In this document: piece after piece, positions 43,395-51,561 of the stretch
How the letters are laid out: every line of letters begins with the position of its first letter
Position numbering within the stretch: position 1 is the stretch's first letter
Assembly (NCBI GenBank): GCA_001897855.1
Contig: MKUO01000021.1
Coordinates: 62,001-126,000, forward strand
Length of the DNA stretch: 64,000 nt
Origin: Bacteroidetes bacterium 43-93
Lineage (GTDB): Bacteria > Bacteroidota > Bacteroidia > Chitinophagales > Chitinophagaceae
Direction of reading: 5' to 3'
Translations under genes and position numbers: made by a program
The notes under the pieces: generated by a model
What the model was told of the DNA's origin: nothing
Database searches by the model: none
Seen by the model: the letters and a program-made list of their open reading frames with translations, nothing else

Positions 43395-44337
43395 GAGCCT
43401 GGAAATAATAAATGATGAGCGAACCTATGCCTGCAACCATAATGATTTTCAGCCAGCGGCTGCAATCATTATAATGTTTGCTGGTTGCTTTGGTGGGCAG
43501 GTAAATGATTAAACCAATAATAGGTGCGGCCAATGTAACGATGGTATAGACACCAAGAAGTATCCGGTCTGCCATCAGTAGTTTGATGGCTCCGGTTATA
43601 AGGGGTACTAATGTGATAATGCCAATCGCTTGTGTAAACCTGCTCGATCTTAATAGTCCCCATCGAATGGGCATAGTTACGCAGCCTTCCTGCGCATCCC
43701 CTTTAAAATCTTCCATATCCTTCACTATTTCCCTCATCCAGGTAAGGGTAAATGCGAAGCAGGTATATATTCCCAATACCCATACCGGGTTGGGAATTTT
43801 GTTTTGCGGCGTAACGATAAACGGTGGTTGCGTAGCAAAATATTGTATGGCCGGTTCATACAGCATTAGTGTGATAATAGTAAATGACGTAAGCAACGCC
43901 ACTACTACATTCCCGGTGATAAACTGTTTCTTAAAGGTGGTGGAATAGAACCACAGCATTACTGTACAGCCTACTTGCAATAATACCAGGCTGTAATGCC
44001 CGGCCTGCCTCGCTACCGAAGCAGCCAGCAATATGCCAATTACGTTTAGCACTGTATGTGCTATAATGGCCATCCGTAGTGGAATGCGTTTCTCCAATAT
44101 TACCTTCTGCGGCCGGTTGATGATGTCTATCTTAATGTCGAAGTAGTCATTAATGATATATCCTGCAGCCGCTATCAATACCGTGGAGATAGCTAATAGC
44201 AGGAAATTATGCCATTGAAGCAGCAGCACCTGGTTGCTGTAAGATTCTATAGGCAACATCACGCATCCCCAGGCAAGTAGCTGCGTGAGGAATACGATAA
44301 TTAGGTTTTGCCATCTTACAAGCTTCAGCCAATACAT
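43387..44337 (-). CDS. UbiA family prenyltransferase (geranylgeranylglycerol-phosphate geranylgeranyltransferase-like)
   Basis: A 316-residue membrane prenyltransferase with about nine helices. Both Asp-rich Mg-diphosphate motifs are intact: N63-D-Y-F-D-I-K-I-D71 and DMEDFKGD. The subgroup resembles the archaeal-type DGGGP synthase-like UbiA proteins found in many Bacteroidota. There they may prenylate small lipids or quinone precursors. Coupling to maf is common. The exact acceptor is unknown, and no quinone genes lie nearby. Confidence 0.88.
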   Translation of the reverse strand: MYWLKLVRWQNLIIVFLTQLLAWGCVMLPIESYSNQVLLLQWHNFLLLAISTVLIAAAGYIINDYFDIKIDIINRPQKVILEKRIPLRMAIIAHTVLNVIGILLAASVARQAGHYSLVLLQVGCTVMLWFYSTTFKKQFITGNVVVALLTSFTIITLMLYEPAIQYFATQPPFIVTPQNKIPNPVWVLGIYTCFAFTLTWMREIVKDMEDFKGDAQEGCVTMPIRWGLLRSSRFTQAIGIITLVPLITGAIKLLMADRILLGVYTIVTLAAPIIGLIIYLPTKATSKHYNDCSRWLKIIMVAGIGSLIIYYFQAHA

Positions 44338-44418
44338 GATTTATTGATTTGCAGGTACGCCGGAGAGTTGGTTAATGGTTGTCAAAATATACAACCAATC
44401 AACTATTCAACAGGTCAA

Positions 44419-45048
44419 TTACTTTCCCCAATTTGCAGGATCTACCCTCCATTGTTCCAGGGTAGCTTTTTGCTCCGGGGCTATGAGTTTTTGCTCTTCG
44501 GCAACTTCCATCAAGGCCTGGTAATTGCTTATGGTGTACAATGGCAGCATTGCTTTCTCAAAGGCTTCGGATGCTGCATTAAACCCATAGGTAAATAGTC
44601 CGCACATGCCAATTACTTCCGCGCCTTGTTCACGCAATACATCTACCACCTGCAGACTGCTTTTGCCAGTCGATATCAGGTCTTCGATCACCACCACTTT
44701 TTTGCCCGGTTCCATTACACCTTCTATCTGGTTGCCCATACCATGTTCTTTGGGCTTGCTGCGAACATATATGAACGGCAGCTTTAATAAGTCCGCGGCC
44801 ATTACACCATGTGCTATACCGGCAGTAGCCACACCTGCTATCACTTCTGCATCCGGAAAATGTTCCAGCACCATATTCGCCAGCTCGCTTTTTACAAAAT
44901 CGCGTACATGTGGGTAGGAAAGTACCTTGCGATTGTCGCAATAAACGGGTGAATTCCAACCTGATGCCCATACATAAGGCTTTTGCAGGTTTATTTGCAA
45001 TGCTTTAATTTGCAGCAGCTTTTCGGCGAAATGTTTTTGTGTGCTCAT
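44419..45048 (-). CDS. pyrE: Orotate phosphoribosyltransferase
   Basis: A 209-residue enzyme of de novo pyrimidine synthesis that joins orotate and PRPP to make OMP. The PRPP-binding motif is VVVIEDLISTGKSS; PVYCDNRKVLSYP near the N-terminus and IAGVATAGIAHGVMAA are the orotate-side segments. The length is typical. The gene has a full-consensus promoter whose -7 element ends exactly 7 nt before the ATG, so the transcript likely starts at or within a few bases of the start codon. That would exclude classical pyrE leader attenuation. Confidence 0.95.
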   Translation of the reverse strand: MSTQKHFAEKLLQIKALQINLQKPYVWASGWNSPVYCDNRKVLSYPHVRDFVKSELANMVLEHFPDAEVIAGVATAGIAHGVMAADLLKLPFIYVRSKPKEHGMGNQIEGVMEPGKKVVVIEDLISTGKSSLQVVDVLREQGAEVIGMCGLFTYGFNAASEAFEKAMLPLYTISNYQALMEVAEEQKLIAPEQKATLEQWRVDPANWGK

Positions 45049-45055
45049 AACCGCT

Positions 45056-45086
45056 CAAACCTACGTCAAATAGGCAAGTTTACAAA
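45056..45086 (-). promoter_or_regulatory. Full-consensus promoter of pyrE, near-leaderless
   Basis: On the minus strand: TTTG (45086-45083), exactly 19 nt, TAGGTTTG (45063-45056). The element ends 7 nt before the pyrE ATG at 45048. Confidence 0.75.
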
Positions 45087-45098
45087 CTTTGACTATAC

Positions 45099-45731
45099 AT
45101 GTTCATACAAAAAATATACATTAATAATAAGCCCCTGATCCTTACAACAGATGCGAAAGCATACATAGCCACGCATACAATCGCTGCCGGCTATATGTTA
45201 TTTACGGGGGCATTTACCCGCAATTTTCGCCTGGCTATTCAGCACCTGGAAAAGATCACAGGCCTTGGCGCTATTATAGAAGATGTATCAGCAGGTTCGC
45301 TTCAGGAGGTTTTATATGAACTATATACACCTATAGATGCTGGCGGCGGTGTAGTAGTGAATGAAAATGGCGGTGTGCTGATGATCTACAGGCGCGGTAA
45401 ATGGGATCTGCCGAAAGGTAAACGAGACGATGGTGAAGATATTGCAACTTGTGCCGTTCGTGAAGTAGAAGAAGAAACAGGTTTAAAGACTTTGTCCTTG
45501 ACTGAAAAAATATGCGATACATACCACGTGTACGCGCAGGGAGGCGCCAATTTATTAAAATGCACATCGTGGTACAAAATGAAAGGGTCTGTAAAAGATA
45601 AATTGGTGCCACAGCAGGAAGAGAATATCCTCGAAGCGCGTTGGATTTCAGAAAAAGAAATGCCAGATATTGTGTACAAATCTTATGAGGCTATCCGCGA
45701 GGTCTTGCACGCGGCAGGATATAAATGGTAA
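45099..45731 (+). CDS. Nudix hydrolase
   Basis: A 210-residue protein with an N-terminal domain of about 75 residues and a C-terminal Nudix domain. The Nudix box is G-x5-E-x7-REVEEETGL (GKRDDGEDIATCAVREVEEETGL split around residues 108-130), with all catalytic Glu present. The G-x-V-V-V-N-E-N-G-G-V-L start of the domain is clean. The substrate is a nucleoside diphosphate linked to some moiety; it cannot be told from sequence. It is divergent from pyrE. An AAACTTTG (one mismatch to the -7 consensus) ends 7 nt before its ATG. Confidence 0.92.
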   Translation: MFIQKIYINNKPLILTTDAKAYIATHTIAAGYMLFTGAFTRNFRLAIQHLEKITGLGAIIEDVSAGSLQEVLYELYTPIDAGGGVVVNENGGVLMIYRRGKWDLPKGKRDDGEDIATCAVREVEEETGLKTLSLTEKICDTYHVYAQGGANLLKCTSWYKMKGSVKDKLVPQQEENILEARWISEKEMPDIVYKSYEAIREVLHAAGYKW

Positions 45732-45760
45732 TAAAAAAGGAGGCATCGCCTCCTTTTTTA
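45732..45760. terminator. Bidirectional terminator between the Nudix and serine hydrolase genes
   Basis: A perfect stem TAAAAAAGGAGGC / GCCTCCTTTTTTA with loop ATC. The A and T runs serve both converging genes. Confidence 0.93.
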
Positions 45761-45777
45761 TTACGTATCAAGCCTAA

Positions 45778-47154
45778 CTAGTGTACCACCTGCAGTTTTG
45801 TTGTTTTTAATATTCCTTTTTCGGTATTGCTAAGCCTTGCAAGGTATAATCCCGGTGTAATATCTGATAATGAAACTCGCACATAATTTCCATCAACGGT
45901 AGTATTGATAATGTTTCTTCCGGTCATATCTATAAGTTCAAATTTTGCATTGTTGGCAGTTCCCAGATTTACATCTACATAATTACTGGCCGGGTTAGGA
46001 TATATTTTTATATCGTCTGCTTTTTCATTGCCCGCAATAGACAAAGGCGCCATTTGCAAGGTGTTCTTGTGCAGCGCGGTAACTACCCAATTAAAGATTT
46101 GATTATTGTCAATGCTGTCCTGGTTAGTCAGTACGGCAATGGTAATGCCGTTTGTTGAATCTACCATGTTTTCGTTCAGGTATCCGAAACAGGTACCACC
46201 ATGGCCATATACAACATGCCCGTTAACTGGCCTCATGCGGAACAAGCCTAGCCCATAGCCATTATTTGCATTAATAGAAACAAATTGCTTCATCTCCGCA
46301 AGTGAATTGCTATTGATGATCTTTCCGTTCATTAAAGCAACCCAGAATTTTGCTACATCTTCTGCAGTAGCCACAATAGCTCCTGCTGATGTAGCCATGC
46401 TCAGAAATGCAGTATTATCATAGTTAGCAGAAACCATCATATCTTCCAGTGGGCCATTCGTGGTCATTACTGTCCAGCCATGTGGTATGGTGCCTCTTTT
46501 TTCGGCAGGGTAGATGATCGTATTTGTAAAACCTTGCGGATCTAATATCATTCTACGTACGGTAACATCATAGGGCTCATTGAATATTTTTTTTATAATT
46601 AACCCTGCCAGTAAATAGTTGGTGTTCGAGTATTCCCAACTGGTTCCGGGAGCAAAGTCAGGTGCGCCGATAAATTGCAGCATATCCTCAGGTTGCCATA
46701 CTTTCGTATAGTCGCTGTTTAATGCTGTGAAAAAGCCGGGATCATTGGTATAGCTAAATAATCCGCTGGTATGGTTCAGCATCTGGCGTATGGTTATTTG
46801 CCCGCTCACGTTGGGGATGTTTTGCAACCATTTACCTATCGTATCGTCAAGACTCAGCGTGCCCGCTTCCTGCAGTTTCAGCATAATGCAGGATGTGTAG
46901 GTTTTGGTATTGCTACCTATAGGAAAATACATATCGGTAGTAATCGGAACGCCGCTATAGGATTCTCCATAGGCACCTGTCCACATACCTTCGCCGGGGC
47001 GATACACAGCTGCGGAAAGTCCTTTAATATGAAAGCGTTTGCCAACGCTGTCTAATACACTTTGCAGCCGACCTGCATAAGCCGATGCGATTTGTGCCTG
47101 AGCACTACATACTGTTAACAACAGAAGGCTGGTTGCTAATACAATTTTTTTCAT
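45778..47154 (-). CDS. Secreted serine hydrolase (beta-lactamase/PBP4* family) with T9SS sorting domain
   Basis: A 458-residue exported enzyme. A signal peptide (ends S-A-Q-A-Q at 17-21) precedes a class C beta-lactamase-like domain: the nucleophile S81-x-x-K84 in IGSNTK, the Y175-S-N motif in WEYSNTNY, and YGHGGTCFGY as the third (K-T-G-equivalent) motif. A T9SS type A domain (from KIYPNPASNYVDVNL to the end) sends it across the outer membrane. Likely a D-aminopeptidase, esterase or peptidoglycan-type hydrolase. It is divergent from a LytS/LytR pair that may control it. Confidence 0.92.
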   Translation of the reverse strand: MKKIVLATSLLLLTVCSAQAQIASAYAGRLQSVLDSVGKRFHIKGLSAAVYRPGEGMWTGAYGESYSGVPITTDMYFPIGSNTKTYTSCIMLKLQEAGTLSLDDTIGKWLQNIPNVSGQITIRQMLNHTSGLFSYTNDPGFFTALNSDYTKVWQPEDMLQFIGAPDFAPGTSWEYSNTNYLLAGLIIKKIFNEPYDVTVRRMILDPQGFTNTIIYPAEKRGTIPHGWTVMTTNGPLEDMMVSANYDNTAFLSMATSAGAIVATAEDVAKFWVALMNGKIINSNSLAEMKQFVSINANNGYGLGLFRMRPVNGHVVYGHGGTCFGYLNENMVDSTNGITIAVLTNQDSIDNNQIFNWVVTALHKNTLQMAPLSIAGNEKADDIKIYPNPASNYVDVNLGTANNAKFELIDMTGRNIINTTVDGNYVRVSLSDITPGLYLARLSNTEKGILKTTKLQVVH

Positions 47155-47273
47155 TGATATAGTTTTTAATTGGGTGAATGTTTTTGTTTCAGCAAAGAAA
47201 CATCAGTTGTAAGCCGCTTTTTTATCTTTTAGACTAACAGCTTTGTTTTTTCGACAGCTATCCCTATTATGAT

Positions 47274-47285
47274 TTTGTCGACAAA
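47274..47285. promoter_or_regulatory. 12-bp perfect palindrome between the serine hydrolase and lytS genes
   Basis: TTTGTCGACAAA is self-complementary. A related half site TTTTTTCGACA lies about 25 nt away near 47246. Both are in the divergent promoter region, so a dimeric regulator could act here. Confidence 0.4.
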
Positions 47286-47345
47286 TAATGCAGGTATGTC
47301 TATTTTTTTATAATTCGGGCTATTTTGTTGCTTTCTTCGCATTGA

Positions 47346-48458
47346 ATGAAGACCACACTTAATAAGATATACAAGGCGCTTACCGGCCGATTGGCCAAAA
47401 ACATCTATTTGTGGTTGTTTCTCGGGTATGTGGTTTTTGATATGAACTACAATAATGAGCATGTATATCATCGCGGCATTATCTATTCGCCCTGGTACTA
47501 CTGGTTCATTATCACAGGGTTTTTGCTGCAGATGACATTGGTATATGTCAATAACCTATGGTTATGTCCCAGGTATCTTCATGCGCGCCGGTATGGCAGA
47601 TATACGCTTTATGCCTCTGTACTTGTATTTATTATTTCACTTGCTTATACAATTGGGGTTAAGATAGCAGGTATGCACTTCGATGTAGATCATGTGCAGC
47701 AGGCGGGGTTCGTAACATCCCCCGTTACCAAAGGGTGGACTTTTTGGGATTTGTTGACCGATATGCAAACCTATACTTTCGGCAACGCATCCTGGCTGTT
47801 TATATTTACCATGGCCTGGTATATGCAAGACTACGCCAGGCAGCGACGCGCTGCAGAGCAGGCAGAGAAAAAACAGGTAGAGGCGGAATTGAATTTTTTA
47901 AAGAACCAGATAAACCCGCACTTCCTGTTCAATACGCTCAATAATCTCTACGGTCTGGCATTAAAACATTCAGAAAATGCACCCGGGGCTATTTTAAAAT
48001 TATCGTCCATCCTCCGTTATTTGCTCTACGAATCCAACACCCCAATGGTATCTTTCGAAAAGGAAAAGGAGATCATGCAGGCGTATATCGAATTGGAGTT
48101 GCTACGCATCACTGATTCTGAAGGATTGCATTTTAGCGTAAGTGCGGATAGGTCTGATTATTCGATTCCCCCATTGTTATGGATGCCTGTACTGGAAAAT
48201 CTCTTTAAGCATGGTACGCGTATCATCACCAACGATATGCGTGGAGATTTTAAATTTGCAATAACAGATAATAAACTCACTATATCCAGCACTAATAATT
48301 ATAAAGGTGCGGTGCAAATAAATGGAAGCAAAAAAGAGGGAGGAATCGGACTTGCCAATTTATCCAAGCGGTTGGAGTTGTTATACCCGAAAAAGTATAA
48401 AATAGAACAGCATAAGGACGACCAGGATTATTCTATAGAAGTAAAAATTGACCTGTAA
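47346..48458 (+). CDS. LytS-type sensor histidine kinase
   Basis: A 370-residue membrane kinase. Four hydrophobic segments lie in the first ~160 residues. A short coiled linker (RQRRAAEQAEKKQVEAELNF) leads to the His_kinase domain with the phospho-acceptor H192 in NQINPHFLFNTLNNLYG. The HATPase region contains MPVLENLFKHG and GGIGLANLSKRLELL. This is the LytS/YehU-type architecture (PF06580) common in Bacteroidota. Its stop and the ATG of the response regulator overlap by one base (TAATG), so the two form a coupled pair. The signal it senses is unknown. Confidence 0.93.
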   Translation: MKTTLNKIYKALTGRLAKNIYLWLFLGYVVFDMNYNNEHVYHRGIIYSPWYYWFIITGFLLQMTLVYVNNLWLCPRYLHARRYGRYTLYASVLVFIISLAYTIGVKIAGMHFDVDHVQQAGFVTSPVTKGWTFWDLLTDMQTYTFGNASWLFIFTMAWYMQDYARQRRAAEQAEKKQVEAELNFLKNQINPHFLFNTLNNLYGLALKHSENAPGAILKLSSILRYLLYESNTPMVSFEKEKEIMQAYIELELLRITDSEGLHFSVSADRSDYSIPPLLWMPVLENLFKHGTRIITNDMRGDFKFAITDNKLTISSTNNYKGAVQINGSKKEGGIGLANLSKRLELLYPKKYKIEQHKDDQDYSIEVKIDL

Positions 48459-49192
48459 TGAACACCGGAACTATACGCGTTTTAATAGTCGACGATGAAC
48501 CAATCGCCCGCGACATCCTGGAGACATATATTGCAAGAATTCCCGGGCTCGAACTGATTGCAAGTTGTAAGAATGCACTGGAGGCTTTCCAGGTATTGAA
48601 CAAACAAAAAGTTGATCTGCTTTTGCTCGACATCAATATGCCTGAGATCACCGGTATTAGTTTCCTTAATACTTTAAAGGATCCTCCGCATGTTATTTTT
48701 ACAACTGCCTATTCCGAATATGCGCTGGAAAGCTACGACCATAATGCGGTCGATTACCTGCTCAAGCCCATCTCTTTTGAGCGCTTTTTAAAAGGCATCC
48801 ATAAAGCAATAGACCTCATCGGTGGCAACAACACTACAACAGAAAAAAACAGTACACCTATAGAATCCGACAACCTGATGTTTATCAAAGCAGAAGGAAA
48901 GTTGATCAAAATAGATTTGAAGCAGCTTTGGTTCGCCGAAGGATTAAAAGATTATATCCGCCTATGGACAGAGCAAGGGAAAATCGTTATCCACAGTACC
49001 ATGAAGAACTTTGAAGACTCGCTCAGTAAATATTCCAACTTCATCAGGGTACACAAGTCGTTCATTGTCAACCTGGAATATATCGAAGAGATCGACGGCA
49101 ACCTCATCCGTATCCGCAAACAGGAAATAGCCATTGGCAGTACTTATAAGGATGAGGTGTACAATATGCTCAATCGCTATAAACTACTCTAA
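48458..49192 (+). CDS. LytTR family response regulator
   Basis: A 244-residue cytosolic regulator. The receiver domain has V-D-D-E (11-14), phospho-acceptor D58 in LLLLDINMP, T/S in FTTAYSEYA, and Lys in YLLKPI. A LytTR DNA-binding domain (about 140-240) follows, with FIKAEGKLIKIDLKQLWFAEGLKDYI and FIRVHKSFIVNLEYIEEI. LytTR domains bind direct repeats about 10 bp apart. The partner kinase is the overlapping upstream gene. The target is likely nearby, perhaps the divergent T9SS hydrolase, but that is inference. Confidence 0.95.
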   Translation: MNTGTIRVLIVDDEPIARDILETYIARIPGLELIASCKNALEAFQVLNKQKVDLLLLDINMPEITGISFLNTLKDPPHVIFTTAYSEYALESYDHNAVDYLLKPISFERFLKGIHKAIDLIGGNNTTTEKNSTPIESDNLMFIKAEGKLIKIDLKQLWFAEGLKDYIRLWTEQGKIVIHSTMKNFEDSLSKYSNFIRVHKSFIVNLEYIEEIDGNLIRIRKQEIAIGSTYKDEVYNMLNRYKLL

Positions 49193-49254
49193 GTCTTAGT
49201 AAAACATTAAGAGTACAGCGTTACACCTTAACAATCCGCCAACATTAGGCACGG

Positions 49255-49262
49255 TAATTTTG
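49255..49262 (+). promoter_or_regulatory. -7 element of the DUF1232 gene, near-leaderless
   Basis: TAATTTTG fits TAnnTTTG and ends exactly 7 nt before the ATG at 49270. No TTTG at the -33 position. Confidence 0.45.
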
Positions 49263-49269
49263 TATCAAA

Positions 49270-49587
49270 ATGAGGCGGATGATACAGAAAGTTACACAGG
49301 CGGGCAGGGTTAAACATATTCACACAGGCTTTCAGCTAATACGCAATCGCAAGTCAATGTGGTGTATGATAAAAGATATATGGCGTGGACATTATAAATT
49401 ATCATTCGGCACCAGTCTCCTATTGGTTTTAGGGGTGCTATATATTGTTCTTCCCTTCGATTTTGACTGGATCCCTTTTATAGGCTGGATAGATGATGGT
49501 GCAGTAGCATTCTTTTTGATTAAGCTATTGCAAAAAGAAACCAACCGCTATGTGCGGGCTAAGGTGATGGAGCGAAAAGGATTCTAA
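49270..49587 (+). CDS. DUF1232 (YkvA-like) membrane protein
   Basis: A 105-residue protein with a basic N-terminus and the DUF1232 core: SFGTSLLLVLGVLYIVLPFD, then FDWIPFIGWIDDGAVAFFLI. The L-P-x-D-x-x-P-x-x-G-x-x-D-D pattern is the family hallmark. Two membrane segments are likely. Function is unknown. The stop overlaps that of the convergent coaD by 4 nt. Confidence 0.85.
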   Translation: MRRMIQKVTQAGRVKHIHTGFQLIRNRKSMWCMIKDIWRGHYKLSFGTSLLLVLGVLYIVLPFDFDWIPFIGWIDDGAVAFFLIKLLQKETNRYVRAKVMERKGF

Positions 49588-50042
49588 AATTTCACTTCCT
49601 CAGGAACAAACAGCTTCACGTTACCGCCATTACGTATCACATCTCTTACCAGGGTAGATGATATGGTAGAGAATTCCGGAGAGCAGGTGAGAAATAGTGT
49701 TTCTATTTCCGGGGCAAGCATCCTGTTCATGTCAGCAATGGCTTTTTCATATTCAAAATCGCTCACGTAGCGTATGCCTCTGAGTATATATTGAGCACCC
49801 ACTTTTTTACAAAAATCTATCGTTAGTCCCGTATAGCCGGTTGCTTCTATTCGCGGATCGTTTTTGAAAATATCATGTATCCATTGGCAGCGCTGCTCTA
49901 CGGTAAACATAGGCTGCTTGGATGCGTTGATGCCTACGCCGATGATCAGTTTGTCAAACAGGGACGCGGCACGTTGTATCACATCTACATGTCCTTTCGT
50001 TACAGGGTCAAATGTGCCGGGAAATAAACAGATACGTTGCAT
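49584..50042 (-). CDS. coaD: Phosphopantetheine adenylyltransferase
   Basis: A 152-residue enzyme that adenylates 4'-phosphopantetheine, the penultimate step of coenzyme A synthesis. FPGTFDPVTKGHVDVIQRA has the nucleotidyltransferase T/H-x-G-H motif. RGIRYVSDFEYEKAIADMNR and EFSTISSTLVRDVIRNGG are family signatures. The length is typical (~160). It is the last gene of a DUF3822-rsmD-coaD unit; the gap to rsmD is 5 nt. Confidence 0.96.
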   Translation of the reverse strand: MQRICLFPGTFDPVTKGHVDVIQRAASLFDKLIIGVGINASKQPMFTVEQRCQWIHDIFKNDPRIEATGYTGLTIDFCKKVGAQYILRGIRYVSDFEYEKAIADMNRMLAPEIETLFLTCSPEFSTISSTLVRDVIRNGGNVKLFVPEEVKF

Positions 50043-50047
50043 AACAT

Positions 50048-50593
50048 CTATTTGCTGGGATTGTTGAAAATGCTAAATACGGTAGTTCCGTAATTTTTCA
50101 TCCGTATGAAGTTAGGATGTTTTTGGTAGTCGTTTCGCGATGTATGTTCTAACACAAATATGCCTTCCGGAGCGAGCATATTTTTTTCAAAAACAAGTAA
50201 GGGCACTTCGTCCATATTAACTAGCCCATAGGGTGGGTCTGCAAAGATAAAATCATACTGCTCGGTGTTTTGCTTCATAAACTTGAAAACATCGCCTTTT
50301 ATAATATGCAGTTTATCTTGTATGCCCAGGTCCTTAGCCATCTTCTTTATGAAGTTGATATTACCCATGTCCCGTTCTACCACGGTCAGGTCTGCTGCTC
50401 CTCTGGATGCCAGTTCATAACTGATGCTTCCCGTTCCTGCAAAAAGTTCACAGGTCTTGATGCCTTCAAAATCCAGCAGGTTGTTCAGCGAGTTGAATAA
50501 GCCTTCTTTGGCTACATCCATAGTAGGCCGGGCTGGTGTATTTGCTGGTGGGTTAAATTTCCTCCCGCCAAACATACCGCCTACAATGCGCAT
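50048..50593 (-). CDS. rsmD: 16S rRNA (guanine(966)-N2)-methyltransferase
   Basis: A 181-residue SAM-dependent methyltransferase acting on the 30S subunit. The start MRIVGGMFGGRKFNPP is typical. LFAGTGSISYELASRGA is the SAM-binding loop and FIFADPPYGL carries the D-P-P-Y catalytic motif of N2/N6 base methyltransferases. It overlaps DUF3822 by 13 nt and precedes coaD, an arrangement kept in many Bacteroidota. Confidence 0.94.
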   Translation of the reverse strand: MRIVGGMFGGRKFNPPANTPARPTMDVAKEGLFNSLNNLLDFEGIKTCELFAGTGSISYELASRGAADLTVVERDMGNINFIKKMAKDLGIQDKLHIIKGDVFKFMKQNTEQYDFIFADPPYGLVNMDEVPLLVFEKNMLAPEGIFVLEHTSRNDYQKHPNFIRMKNYGTTVFSIFNNPSK

Positions 50594-51432
50594 GCGTATA
50601 ATTGTTGTAACAAATAGATAGTACCCGTCCAGCTACGATCGTTTGATGGTACATTGCCGCTGCCATCTTTCAGGTCGTTAAAGTATTGAGACAGCTCTGT
50701 AACCGTTCCGGATAAGCTCCTGTTACTGGTGGTGCATTGTATCGTCAGCTCATCAGCATTAATATGATACTGATTGCAAACGTTTTTTATATGGTAGGCA
50801 ATATCTTCTGCATTTTGGTAAGTAAATACCTGGTGCCAGTGAAGCGCCCTGTTCTTATATAGCGTTGCATATACCTCATCTCCTGTAATGCTGCATTGCA
50901 GTGAGCTTTCAGCCTTGAAGGGTTTGTAAAACTGGTAAGATGCAAAAGGTAATATTCTTGCTTTAGTAAAATAGCGGAATATCAGGCTTTTTATAGCTGC
51001 CGGCCATGAATATACATACTGTGCTTTGTCATCCTTCACCTGGTAGGTCGACATGATCTCATTACGCTCCACAAAGTAAAGTTGCTTCAGCCAGTTGCTG
51101 GCCTCCTGTTCTTTGAAGAGTACTTCGGGTATCAGCATGCTTTTATCTGTAGCAATAAATGCGGCCACTACCTTATGCGGCGAGCTTAGCAATGTTTCAT
51201 TGATAAACTCATGCTCAAAGAAATCGAGTATCCACGGAGACAGGCTTTTTTTGTAATCATTATGGCTGATCATCAGCAGATCGCCACGTTCACTAAATCC
51301 TGCGGTACATATGCTGCGTGGGGTAAGTACAAAGATCACACGCGCCACCTGCGCTATAAGGCCCTCACCATTGTGCACCTTATAAACCTGCTGGGTTAAA
51401 CTACTATTTGCTACGTCAGACATAAAAAGCAC
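50581..51432 (-). CDS. DUF3822 family protein
   Basis: A 283-residue cytosolic protein of the DUF3822 family, seen in Bacteroidota next to rsmD and coaD. It has a two-lobed, ASKHA-like look (alternating beta and alpha segments, e.g. KVVAAFIATDKSMLIPEVLF and SSLQCSITGDEVYATLYK), but no catalytic motif I can point to. No signal or membrane segment. The overlap with rsmD suggests a shared transcript. Function unknown; a role in coenzyme A or ribosome maintenance would be guesswork. Confidence 0.78.
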   Translation of the reverse strand: MLFMSDVANSSLTQQVYKVHNGEGLIAQVARVIFVLTPRSICTAGFSERGDLLMISHNDYKKSLSPWILDFFEHEFINETLLSSPHKVVAAFIATDKSMLIPEVLFKEQEASNWLKQLYFVERNEIMSTYQVKDDKAQYVYSWPAAIKSLIFRYFTKARILPFASYQFYKPFKAESSLQCSITGDEVYATLYKNRALHWHQVFTYQNAEDIAYHIKNVCNQYHINADELTIQCTTSNRSLSGTVTELSQYFNDLKDGSGNVPSNDRSWTGTIYLLQQLYACAL

Positions 51433-51561
51433 ACAATTATAGAATAAATTTGCGACACTTACACCACCGCGTCAGCATGCAAAGGTCGGTGTAATGCTCT
51501 GAAAGGTGCTATTGCACCGTCATAGCGATATAAAAAATCATACGTATTCGATTGTTATTTT

